Below are positions 9,811 to 17,672 of a DNA stretch of 64,000 nt, in pieces. Position 1 is the stretch's first letter; each line of letters begins with the position of its first letter. Source of the stretch: Saccharicrinis fermentans DSM 9555 = JCM 21142 (lineage in GTDB: Bacteria > Bacteroidota > Bacteroidia > Bacteroidales > Marinilabiliaceae). The translations under genes were made by a program, and so were the position numbers. Below the pieces are notes generated by a model. That model saw nothing but the letters and a program-made list of their open reading frames with translations. It did no database searches and was not told the origin of the DNA. The stretch covers positions 1,488,398 through 1,552,397 of the forward strand of contig NZ_KI912107.1 of the NCBI RefSeq assembly GCF_000517085.1, read 5' to 3'.

Positions 9811-10503
9811 ATGAAGAACATAATCCACATCATTAAATACAACTTAAAAATTATATTCGGCAATCGTTTTGTCTATTTTTTAGGGGCATCACTTATTTTT
9901 TACCTTCTTTTTACGGGCATAGCTTTGTTCTCGGGTGATATGATTTCCGTGGAAGATGTTTATTATCAATTGATATTTCCAGGTATATTGTTGATTTTTT
10001 TTCCCACTGCTTTTGGTATACAAAATGACGAGGATGCAAGAATTTTAGAAATACTTTTTGGTATACCTAACTATCGTTATAAGGTCTGGTTAGTGCGCCT
10101 GTCCATCATATTTGTCATGGTATTTGTTGTAGTAACCATATTGGCTTTTCTTAATAATTACCTATTAGTTGAGTTACCTGTGCTTGAGATGGGTGTGCAA
10201 CTGATGACTGTGCTTATATTATTTGGTACACTGGGCTTTTTATTTAGTACCATGGTGAAAAATGGTAATGGTACAGCCGTGGTGATGGTTATTGTTGGCC
10301 TGGCTCTTTGGTTTTTGCATGGATTCATGGGGGTTTCTAAATGGAATGTTTTTCTAAATCCGTTTCTAACACCTACTAATATTAGTGAGTCAGTGTTTCA
10401 GACTATGTTATTTCAAAACAGACTAATAATTGTAGCTGTTTCTGTGGTGTCTGTTCTTTGGGGACTGATTAACTTACAAGGGAGAGAAGGGTTCATTAAA
10501 TAA
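9811..10503 (+). CDS. ABC-2 type transporter permease
   Basis: A 230-residue membrane protein starting MKNIIHIIKYNLKIIFGNRF. An upstream in-frame codon at 9757 would add 18 residues, but those are polar and overlap a repeat-like 12-mer, so the ATG at 9811 is preferred. It shows about six membrane segments, among them FVYFLGASLIFYLLFTGIA, LIFPGILLIFFPTAFGI, IIFVMVFVVVTILAF and VVMVIVGLALWFLHGF. This is the layout of ABC-2 type permeases. No separate ATPase gene lies nearby, so the ABC domain at the C-terminus of the fusion protein (4593-9308) is the natural partner. Substrate unknown. About 480 bases without a gene follow. Confidence 0.75.
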   Translation: MKNIIHIIKYNLKIIFGNRFVYFLGASLIFYLLFTGIALFSGDMISVEDVYYQLIFPGILLIFFPTAFGIQNDEDARILEILFGIPNYRYKVWLVRLSIIFVMVFVVVTILAFLNNYLLVELPVLEMGVQLMTVLILFGTLGFLFSTMVKNGNGTAVVMVIVGLALWFLHGFMGVSKWNVFLNPFLTPTNISESVFQTMLFQNRLIIVAVSVVSVLWGLINLQGREGFIK

Positions 10504-10987
10504 TGTGTTGTATATACCGTGGGTTAGGATGTAGAACAGAATGCAGATGGTATGTATTTATTATTTGGCCGATGCAAAAGCAGTGATGTGAATCACCGAC
10601 AATGACTTAGTGCTGTATTTTCTGAAATCGTATCATACAACAGTGATTGTAATGCGCATCTAGCTGATCTTTTGTCGCATTGTTATAAAAAGTATAACAG
10701 TTGTCTGAATTTTTCAGAAAACTCCAACCAATTCCAATGGAACCTTGAGAATCCTAACTCATAAATTGATATTTAGCATTGTGCTTTTTTCTTTCGCAAT
10801 ATGTAGCAGACCGTATACTTATTTTGTTTGCCATAATCTTTATGGTAAAATGAAATATCAATTATAATCTTAATGATATTTGTTAGTGAACGTTCATTCT
10901 TTTATATATCTTTGCCAACTGAAATAAGTTTGATAAAAAAGATAACATTTTTATTTAATAAGAAATAAAATCTATTGAAAGTATAGT
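10504..10987. other. 484-bp intergenic region upstream of tetR
   Basis: No supported gene is seen between the ABC-2 permease and the TetR gene. The last 110 bases hold the probable tetR promoter and a TetR-type operator, listed separately. A small inverted repeat GTTATA-AAAAG-TATAAC lies at about 10681-10697. The remainder has stop codons in all frames and no recognised RNA. Confidence 0.5.
10879..10914 (+). promoter_or_regulatory. Probable tetR promoter with embedded TetR-type operator
   Basis: A Bacteroidota-type -33 box TTTG (10879-10882) and -7 box TATCTTTG (10907-10914) are separated by 24 bases, slightly longer than usual. Between them lies the perfect palindrome TGAACGTTCA (10887-10896). 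A matching site, AATGAACATTCATT, stands before the next gene at 11594. Binding there by the encoded TetR protein would block both promoters; this is inference from position and symmetry. Confidence 0.55.
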
Positions 10988-11569
10988 ATGATGGCAAAAC
11001 TTCAGAAAAGTATCGATAAGCAAAGAGCTTTATTAGAAGCAACCTTAAATCTTATCAACAATGGAGGTATTCAAGAAGCTTCTATGGCAAAGATTGCGAA
11101 GCTTGCAAGGGTTTCGCCAGCCACTATATATTTATATTTTGAGAACAAAAGAGATTTGGTTAATAAATTATATCTTGAGGTTAAAGGATCGTTTACTGAA
11201 AAAGCATTTGAAGGATATGAGGTGAAAAATCCTGTAAAAAAAAGTTTTGAACAAATTTGGTTTAATATGGCAGCATTTAAACTAAGGCATAAAGAAAAAG
11301 CGTCTTTTTTATCGCAATGTGACAATATACCTCTGATTGATGAACAAACAAGACAAGAAGGGCTTAAGCATTTACAGCCCCTGTTCGATTTATGGTTACG
11401 GGGACAAAAAGAAGGGATTATTAAAAGTTTTTCTCCTCATTTATTGTATGCTTATACCATATATCCAATGGCTTTTCTTATGAATGCGCAATGTAGAGGG
11501 ACTTTTCAAATAAATAAAAAGGTATTGCAGGAAGCTTTTCAAGCTGCCTGGGATAGTATAAAGGTGTAA
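10988..11569 (+). CDS. TetR/AcrR-family transcriptional regulator
   Basis: A 193-residue regulator. The N-terminal DNA-binding domain (about 10-60) is a textbook TetR HTH: RALLEATLNLINNGGIQEASMAKIAKLARVSPATIYLYFENKRDLVNKLY. The C-terminal 130 residues form the helical ligand and dimer domain, which is divergent and gives no ligand clue. The Met at 10991 is an equally good start. The gene stands 76 bases before a DJ-1/PfpI-like gene. Similar half-sites TGAA-N2-TTCA occur upstream of both genes, so it probably represses itself and the downstream detoxification genes, much as NemR does for nemA and gloA in E. coli. That comparison is by gene content, not by proven orthology. Confidence 0.9.
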   Translation: MMAKLQKSIDKQRALLEATLNLINNGGIQEASMAKIAKLARVSPATIYLYFENKRDLVNKLYLEVKGSFTEKAFEGYEVKNPVKKSFEQIWFNMAAFKLRHKEKASFLSQCDNIPLIDEQTRQEGLKHLQPLFDLWLRGQKEGIIKSFSPHLLYAYTIYPMAFLMNAQCRGTFQINKKVLQEAFQAAWDSIKV

Positions 11570-11593
11570 ACCTTTTTTTTAGCTAATTTTAAG

Positions 11594-11607
11594 AATGAAC
11601 ATTCATT
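11594..11607. promoter_or_regulatory. Second TetR-type operator
   Basis: AATGAA-CA-TTCATT is a perfect 6-base inverted repeat around a 2-base spacer. It lies 25 bases after the tetR stop and 39 bases before the DJ-1/PfpI start. It shares the core TGAAC-TTCA with the site in the tetR promoter. A clear -7 box could not be picked out nearby. Confidence 0.5.
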
Positions 11608-11645
11608 TATAAATATCCATAGTAATAAGTTAAAATCATATAGAA

Positions 11646-12458
11646 ATGAAAAAAATTTCAATAGTAGTATTAGTCTTTGCTTTATTCTCTTCATGCAATA
11701 GTGGTTCAAAAGGTAGTAAAGTTACTGAGCAAGAAGCAAGTACTAAATCAGAAAGTAACACAACAATTAAAAATGTATTGTTTGTATTAACGAGTCACGA
11801 TGAATTAGGAAATACAGGACATAAAACAGGGTTTTGGATTGAAGAATTCGCGACACCATATTATTTTTTGAAAGACCATGGTGTTAAAATAACCATTGCT
11901 TCACCTAAAGGAGGTCAACCGCCCATTGACCCAAGAAGTTCATCTCCTGATTCTCAAACCCCTGCTACGGTAAGATTCAATGAAGATAAGGAAACCCAAG
12001 AAATTTTGTCTAAAACCCAAAAATTAGAAACTATAAATCAGGCTGATTATGATGCTGTATTTTATCCTGGAGGTCATGGACCATTATGGGATTTAGCTGA
12101 AGACAAAAATTCTATTGAACTTATCCAGGCATTTTATGCAAATAACAAACCGGTAGGTGCAGTTTGTCATGGCCCAGCCATATTTAAAAATACAAAAAAT
12201 GCAGATGGTACTTTTTTGGTTGAAGGGAAAAAAGTTACCGGATTCTCAAATAGTGAAGAAGATGCCGTTCAATTATCAAACATTGTTCCTTTTTTAGTGG
12301 AAGATATGTTAAAGGAAAATGGAGGTGTTTATACCAAAGGTGAGAATTGGACACCTTATGCGGTTGAAGATGGTTTATTAATCACTGGACAAAATCCAGC
12401 TTCTTCAGAATTGGTTGCTGAACTACTATTTAAAAGATTGTTTTCTGAGTCTAACTAA
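11646..12458 (+). CDS. DJ-1/PfpI-family (Hsp31-like) lipoprotein
   Basis: A 270-residue protein of the class I glutamine amidotransferase-like fold. The probable catalytic residues are present: Cys174-His175 in GAVCHGPAIF, a Glu at 66-67 in GFWIEEF, and the FYPGGHGPLWDL segment. This set fits the Hsp31/glyoxalase III branch, which converts methylglyoxal to lactate or repairs glycated proteins. Unusually for this family it begins with a lipoprotein signal (FALFSSC, Cys17) and a Ser/Thr/Lys-rich linker. The protein should therefore be anchored outside the cytoplasm. It is downstream of TetR and upstream of an old yellow enzyme remnant and a YqhD-like reductase, pointing to reactive carbonyl defence. 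Confidence 0.85.
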   Translation: MKKISIVVLVFALFSSCNSGSKGSKVTEQEASTKSESNTTIKNVLFVLTSHDELGNTGHKTGFWIEEFATPYYFLKDHGVKITIASPKGGQPPIDPRSSSPDSQTPATVRFNEDKETQEILSKTQKLETINQADYDAVFYPGGHGPLWDLAEDKNSIELIQAFYANNKPVGAVCHGPAIFKNTKNADGTFLVEGKKVTGFSNSEEDAVQLSNIVPFLVEDMLKENGGVYTKGENWTPYAVEDGLLITGQNPASSELVAELLFKRLFSESN

Positions 12459-12543
12459 AGTTGGCATCCAAAATGATTGTAAAAGTATAATTCTCCAATG
12501 GCTAGATGAATTAATCTGAAATAAAAAAATATCAAAGTACAAA

Positions 12544-13443
12544 ATGGATATCAATAGTAAAAACATACTGACGCCTTTTACATTTCCTGTATCTGGAATA
12601 GTAATCCCAAACAAAATTGTACTGGCACCTATGACCACTTTTTCAGGTAATGATGATGGTACAACCACCGACGAGGAAGTAGCCTATTATAAAAAACGAA
12701 ACGAATCAGCGGGTTTACTTATAACTGCATGTGCTTATGTCATAAAACATGGTAAAGCTTTTCATGGTCAGTTTGGAGCCGACAGCGATGAAATGATTCC
12801 AAGTCTTAGCCGCATTGCAGAGACATTGAAAGAAAATGGCGGAAAAGCGATTCTCCAACTTCAACATGGTGGCAGAATGTCGCCACCAGAAGAACTTGTT
12901 GATGGTCAAGCATTGAGTGCTAGTGCAGTAGCTGCAGAAAGAGAAGGTGCGCAAGTTCCGAAAGAAATGACTGAATATGAGATTGTTGAAACAATCAAAG
13001 CGTTTGGACAAGCAACACTTAGGGCTATTAAAGCAGGTTTTGATGGCGTGGAAATTCACGGTGCAAATACATATCTGATTCAGCAATTTTTTTCGCCTCA
13101 TTCGAACAGGAGAACTGACAAATGGGGGGAGATCTAATTAAAAGAATGACATTTCCTTTGGCAGTGGTTGATTCGGTAAAGAATGCAGCTGCAAGAGCTG
13201 CTCGGCCATTTATGGTGGGGTATCGTATTTCACCTGAGGAAATGGAAAATCCAGGAATTAGTATGGATGATACCATGCAATTGGTAAAAGCACTTGCTGC
13301 AAAAAGTAAAAGACCTTAAGCCGGAACAAATACAAACAGAGCTTGGTATTGAAAACCAGGATTTATTGAGCATTCCTATTCCATTATGGAATTTGCTTTT
13401 GAATAGAACTGGTTGGTTGCCTTTGAAAGGCAAAAATGACTAA
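12544..13443 (+). pseudogene. Old yellow enzyme (NADH:flavin oxidoreductase), disrupted
   Basis: The 5' part encodes a good OYE N-terminus: IVLAPMTTFSGNDDGT, LQLQHGGRMS and GFDGVEIHGANTYLIQQFFSPHSNRRTDKWG. At about 13124-13129 the expected run of seven G has only six, which shifts the frame and stops translation at 13137. The expected continuation GGDLIKRMTFPLAVVDSVKNAA is intact in the next frame to 13319. A C-terminal OYE piece (IPIPLWNLLLNRTGWLPL) then follows in the original frame to 13443. Roughly 70-100 residues of the C-terminal half of the barrel, including FMN-contacting parts, are missing between these pieces. The gene therefore looks dead rather than merely misread. It lies between the DJ-1 and YqhD-like genes, in the position of an electrophile-reducing enzyme. 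Confidence 0.85.
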
Positions 13444-13478
13444 GGCATATAATTTGAACGAAATAAAAATATTAGGAT

Positions 13479-14639
13479 ATGAATAATTTTGAATTTAAAA
13501 ACCCAACAAAAATTATTTTTGGAAAAGATGAAATTGCTAAACTAGCAAATGAAATTCCAGACAATGCTAAAGTATTAATGCTTTACGGAGGTGGTAGTAT
13601 CAAAAAAAATGGAATTTATAAACAAGTTAAAGATGCACTTTCTGTATTTGATATAGTTGAATTTGCTGGTATTCCTTCTAATCCTGAATATGAAATATTG
13701 ATGGAGGCTTTGGAAATTATTAAAGCACAAAATATTACTTTTTTACTAGCCGTTGGTGGAGGGTCCGTAATTGATGGAACAAAGTTTTTATCTGCTGCCG
13801 CAAAATATGAAGGTGAAACACCATGGGATTTGTTAGCGCAACGAAAACCAGTTTTTAATGGCTTGCCCTTTGGAACTGTACTGACTTTGCCAGCAACTGG
13901 TTCTGAAATGAATGGTGGTTTTGTGATTACACGTAGAGAAACAAAAGAGAAATTGGCAACTGGTGGACCGGCATTGTTTCCTCAGTTCTCTATTCTCGAT
14001 CCACAAGTGATAAGTTCTATTCCTCAAAATCAAATTGCAAACGGACTGGCTGATTCATTTACGCACGTTCTGGAGCAATATATGACTTTTCCAAACCAGT
14101 CATTGTTACAAGATAGATTTGCCGAAAGTATTTTGCAAACAATTGTGGAAGTAGCTCCTGTAATTATGAATGATGCAACAGATTACGATGCTGCTGCTAA
14201 TTTTATGTGGAGCTGTACAATGGCATTGAACGGATTGATTGGACAAGGTGTTTCTCAAGATTGGGCCATACACATGATGGGACATGAACTCACCGCTTTG
14301 TTTGGTATTGATCATGCGCAAACTTTGGCAATAGTAGCACCAAGTCATTATCGTTATAATATTGAAAGTAAAAAAGAAAAATTGGCTCAATATGCCGAAC
14401 GCGTTTGGGGTATTACAGAAGGAACTATAGAGGAAAAGAGCAATGCGGGTATTGAAAAAACTGAGGACTTTTTCCACTCTTTAGGTATTAAAACTAAACT
14501 TTCAGAATATACTGAAGATTATGAAAATGCCGCCGGAATTATTGAAAATAGATTTATAGAACGTGGCTGGAAAGGCATTGGTGAGCATGGAAAAGTTTCA
14601 CCTGGCGATGTAGCCAACATTATTAAGATGAGCTATTAA
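13479..14639 (+). CDS. Iron-containing alcohol dehydrogenase, YqhD/BdhA-like
   Basis: A 386-residue reductase of the group III alcohol dehydrogenase family. YqhD-type enzymes reduce aldehydes such as methylglyoxal, acrolein and butanal with NADPH. The start MNNFEFKNPTKIIFGKDEI is diagnostic. The cofactor-binding region is AVGGGSVIDGTKF (about 91-103). Probable metal ligands are Asp192 and His196 in ADSFTHVLEQ, His265 in DWAIHMMGHE, and His279 in GIDHAQT; their spacing matches E. coli YqhD. Length is normal. It is the last gene of the TetR-headed cluster and is followed by a hairpin terminator. Together with the DJ-1 protein it suggests detoxification of short reactive aldehydes. Confidence 0.9.
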   Translation: MNNFEFKNPTKIIFGKDEIAKLANEIPDNAKVLMLYGGGSIKKNGIYKQVKDALSVFDIVEFAGIPSNPEYEILMEALEIIKAQNITFLLAVGGGSVIDGTKFLSAAAKYEGETPWDLLAQRKPVFNGLPFGTVLTLPATGSEMNGGFVITRRETKEKLATGGPALFPQFSILDPQVISSIPQNQIANGLADSFTHVLEQYMTFPNQSLLQDRFAESILQTIVEVAPVIMNDATDYDAAANFMWSCTMALNGLIGQGVSQDWAIHMMGHELTALFGIDHAQTLAIVAPSHYRYNIESKKEKLAQYAERVWGITEGTIEEKSNAGIEKTEDFFHSLGIKTKLSEYTEDYENAAGIIENRFIERGWKGIGEHGKVSPGDVANIIKMSY

Positions 14640-14660
14640 TAATTTATAGTATGACTTACA

Positions 14661-14703
14661 TTTCCTCAAGGGGGACACACCTTTGAGGAAATTTTAGCTT
14701 TTT
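14661..14703 (+). terminator. Hairpin terminator after the aldehyde reductase
   Basis: TTTCCTCAA (14661-14669) pairs with TTGAGGAAA (14683-14691) around a 13-base loop, followed by a T-rich stretch. It closes the TetR-headed cluster. Confidence 0.75.
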
Positions 14704-14878
14704 CAAATATCTTTCGCATCCCTTATTAATTTGAAAATAGAATCCGAACAAAATTCAATCCTTAAAGTGTAGTTTTCAACATCGGGATTAGCCGGTTTAT
14801 TGCGTAGCTATAATTCCGTTGTCGATTAAAGTAATATATTTGTGATTTATTTTTTCATTTAAAAAACATTATCGCAAA

Positions 14879-16522
14879 ATGCACTATAAAAGATTAGGGA
14901 TTGGTATTTTTATTGCAACCCTCGTTGTTTATATTATAGGTTTATTTCCTGAGGTAGGTATTGATTCAGGAAAGTATGCGGCGGTGAGCCGCATTATGTT
15001 TGAGAACGGCGACTGGATGACACCTCAAATTCATGGTCATCCTTATTTGCATAAACCCCATTTAATGTTTTGGTTAAGCAGCCTTTCCTTTCACCTATGG
15101 GGCTTATCCTTGTTTGCGTTTAAGTTACCCTCCTTATTGTTTTCCATAGTTAGTGTTGTTGCACTTTACAGAATGACAAAACTATATTATGGTACTAAAA
15201 CAGCATGGTTGGCTGTATTGATGTATGCCACATCAGAAATGATGTTTCTGTACCATAACGACTTGCATACAGATGCCTTGTTAACAGCCAATATTGTGAT
15301 AGGAGTATCTTTTTTGGCTTACTATCTTCATAATAAAAGAGCGGTTAATTTTATTTTAGGTTTTGTATTTATTGGTTTGGCCATGATTACCAAAGGTCCT
15401 GTTGGGTTGGCAGTTGCTGTTTTTGCAGTGGGAGGCCACTTACTTATGAAAAAAGATTGGAAAAATGTGTTTAATCCGCTTTGGTTATTGGCTTTTCCAA
15501 TTTTAGCTTTGGTGCTGTATCCTACCTTAAAAAGCAATTATAACAATTTTGGTTGGGAAGGAATCAAATTCTTTTTTTGGTCTAATAATGTAGGAAGGAT
15601 ACAAGGAGAATTTAATAAAGGTGGTTCTGTTGATGGGGACATGAGTTTTTACCTGCATACCATGATTTATATTTATTTGCCATGGTCTTTTTATACCCTC
15701 ATTACCATTGTAAATCAAATGAAAGGCCTTTTTATAAAAAAGGGAAATGATCGATTTAAGCGTCCCGAGTACATGAGTTATGCCGTTATTGTTGTTTATA
15801 CATTGATACTATCGGTGGCCAACCAAAAGGCTCCGCATTACTTATATCCCGTCATACCTTTTTTATCGGTTGTTGTTGCTGATTTTGTTTATAAAGGTGT
15901 TGTGGAAGACCGAAATAATCGACTGGGAAAGTGGCTGTTGGGAGCACGAAATGTTATGCTGTTTATTATTGCTGCCGTTTTAGTTTTTATACTCACCTTT
16001 GTTTTTAAAACAGATCGATTGATCATTTGGATTCCTGTAGTACTTGCAATGGTGGTAACTTTTTATTTTGTTTTGCCTAAACATGAGTTATACAAAAAAA
16101 TCATTGTGCCTTTAGCGATAGCTTCTATTGCATTGAATTTTGTGCTCAATGCTCATTTCTTACCCACTGCATTTCAATATCACGGTGGAATAAGGGCCAG
16201 TGATGCTTATAGTGAACTAGCCAATGAAAACGAAGACCTATACACCTATAAATTCAGACAATTTGAAACTTATTTTTACCCTTCAAAAATATCATCTTGG
16301 TATAAAGAAAAAGAAGATTTTGAAAAGGTGATGAATAATAATCATTATTGGGTTGTGACAGATGAAAAAGGAATTCAGGAGATAAAGGAGATGGTGGGTG
16401 ATCGTATTAGCTATGAAAAGATTTTTCCACATCGCTTAATTTCCCGAATGTCATGGGACTTTCTGAATCCCGCTACACGTGAAAAATCACTAAAAAAAGT
16501 ATATTTACTAAAAGTAGATTAA
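14879..16522 (+). CDS. ArnT-like glycosyltransferase (GT39/GT83, PMT-type)
   Basis: A 547-residue integral membrane glycosyltransferase of the GT-C fold, which moves a sugar from a polyprenyl phosphate onto an acceptor on the periplasmic side. The first loop carries PEVGIDSGKYAAVSRIMFENGDWMTPQIHGHPYLHKPHLMFWL, which holds the catalytic acidic residue and the HKPP-like motif (here HKPHL). About eleven further hydrophobic segments follow, including GLAMITKGPVGLAVAVF. The C-terminal 100 residues are soluble. In enterobacteria the relatives ArnT and ArnC modify lipid A; here the acceptor is unknown. An ArnC/DPM1-like gene starts 18 bases downstream, so the pair probably makes and uses one polyprenyl-linked sugar. 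A possible -7 box TATATTTG lies at 14835-14842. Confidence 0.85.
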   Translation: MHYKRLGIGIFIATLVVYIIGLFPEVGIDSGKYAAVSRIMFENGDWMTPQIHGHPYLHKPHLMFWLSSLSFHLWGLSLFAFKLPSLLFSIVSVVALYRMTKLYYGTKTAWLAVLMYATSEMMFLYHNDLHTDALLTANIVIGVSFLAYYLHNKRAVNFILGFVFIGLAMITKGPVGLAVAVFAVGGHLLMKKDWKNVFNPLWLLAFPILALVLYPTLKSNYNNFGWEGIKFFFWSNNVGRIQGEFNKGGSVDGDMSFYLHTMIYIYLPWSFYTLITIVNQMKGLFIKKGNDRFKRPEYMSYAVIVVYTLILSVANQKAPHYLYPVIPFLSVVVADFVYKGVVEDRNNRLGKWLLGARNVMLFIIAAVLVFILTFVFKTDRLIIWIPVVLAMVVTFYFVLPKHELYKKIIVPLAIASIALNFVLNAHFLPTAFQYHGGIRASDAYSELANENEDLYTYKFRQFETYFYPSKISSWYKEKEDFEKVMNNNHYWVVTDEKGIQEIKEMVGDRISYEKIFPHRLISRMSWDFLNPATREKSLKKVYLLKVD

Positions 16523-16540
16523 GATTATAAAATATATAAC

Positions 16541-17476
16541 ATGAAGATATCTGTAGTTATTCCGGTATATAATGAGCAGGGTAATATTACTCCATTGGTA
16601 GATCAAGTGTATGAAGCATTAAAGCCATCAAAATACGATTTTGAAACCATATTGATCAATGATGGATCCAAGGATAAGACTGTTGAAGAAATAAAGCAGC
16701 AAAAAGGAAAAAATGTTGTTTTAATCGATCTAAGAAAAAACTTTGGTCAGTGTCCTGCTTTAAAGGCTGGTATTGATTATGCTACCGGAGATATCATTGC
16801 TACGTTGGATGGTGATTTACAAAATGATCCTGCTGATTTAATTAAGATGATGGAGGTGATGGAAGAGACTGGTTGTGATGTGGTTACTGGCATTAGGGCT
16901 AAGCGTAAGGATGGCATGTTATTAAGAAAGATACCTTCTAAGATTGCCAATGCGCTGGTTCGCAAAGTATCGGACACACCTATCATCGATAATGGTTGTG
17001 CCATCAAAGTCTTTAAAAGTGAAGTAGCAAAAGACATTCCTTTATATGGAGAGATGCACCGCTTTATTGCTATTCTTGCTATTAATGAAGGTGCAAGGGT
17101 GGAACAGATTCCTGTTAATCATAGGGCACGAGTGGCAGGAGAATCGAAATATGGATTGTCACGTACTTTTAAAGTGGTTAGTGATCTGATATTAATGCGC
17201 TTTACCAATAAATATGCACAGAAACCCATGCATTTTCTTGGCCCTATTGGAGCTGGAAGTTTTACGATTGGTGTAATTTTGATGTTTTACTTGTTGATTG
17301 TGAAATTAATGGGGCAGGATATCTGGGGTAGACCATTGATTTTTGCGGCTATTATATTTCTTTTTGGTGGTTTTCAGCTTATCATGTCTGGTATTACACT
17401 GGATTTATTAATGAGAACGAATCACGAATCCCAAGAAAAGAAAATTTATAAGGTACGTAAAAGAGAAGCCATATAG
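16541..17476 (+). CDS. GT2 glycosyltransferase, ArnC/GtrB/DPM1-like
   Basis: A 311-residue enzyme that loads a sugar from a nucleotide donor onto a polyprenyl phosphate at the inner face of the membrane. The GT-A domain shows SVVIPVYNEQGNI at the start, the nucleotide-binding segment ILINDGSKDKT, and the metal-binding motif ATLDGDLQNDP. The acceptor region is EQIPVNHRARVAGESKYGLSR. Two membrane helices near 235-260 and 270-290 anchor it, as in GtrB and ArnC. It follows the ArnT-like gene by 18 bases and should supply its lipid-linked donor. Length and order of domains are normal. Confidence 0.88.
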   Translation: MKISVVIPVYNEQGNITPLVDQVYEALKPSKYDFETILINDGSKDKTVEEIKQQKGKNVVLIDLRKNFGQCPALKAGIDYATGDIIATLDGDLQNDPADLIKMMEVMEETGCDVVTGIRAKRKDGMLLRKIPSKIANALVRKVSDTPIIDNGCAIKVFKSEVAKDIPLYGEMHRFIAILAINEGARVEQIPVNHRARVAGESKYGLSRTFKVVSDLILMRFTNKYAQKPMHFLGPIGAGSFTIGVILMFYLLIVKLMGQDIWGRPLIFAAIIFLFGGFQLIMSGITLDLLMRTNHESQEKKIYKVRKREAI

Positions 17477-17644
17477 AACCCATATAAGTGGATATTAGGA
17501 CCTGGATTACACATATTGGAAATGCTACTTGATTCGTGTTTGTCTGCGAATGTTATAGCTTACAGTCATTATTTTCTGTAGGCTATTTTTGTTTTTACAT
17601 GTATAATTTGCCAGAGCTATCCGGCTTCATGTCTCGTATTTTAA

Positions 17645-17652
17645 TATCTTTG
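17645..17652 (+). promoter_or_regulatory. Possible -7 box before uvrA
   Basis: TATCTTTG matches the Bacteroidota -7 consensus TAnnTTTG, 20 bases before the uvrA start codon. A matching -33 box was not found at the usual distance, so this is tentative. Confidence 0.35.
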
Positions 17653-17672
17653 TAGCTTAATTAATTTTGTTT

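Noticed and set aside
10700-10730. Segment AGAAAACTCCAA resembling the end of the MITE
   Set aside because: Only about 12 bases match, and there is no partner end or target duplication.
12426-12668. 80-codon minus-strand frame across the DJ-1/OYE junction
   Set aside because: Antisense to two recognised genes and without features of its own.
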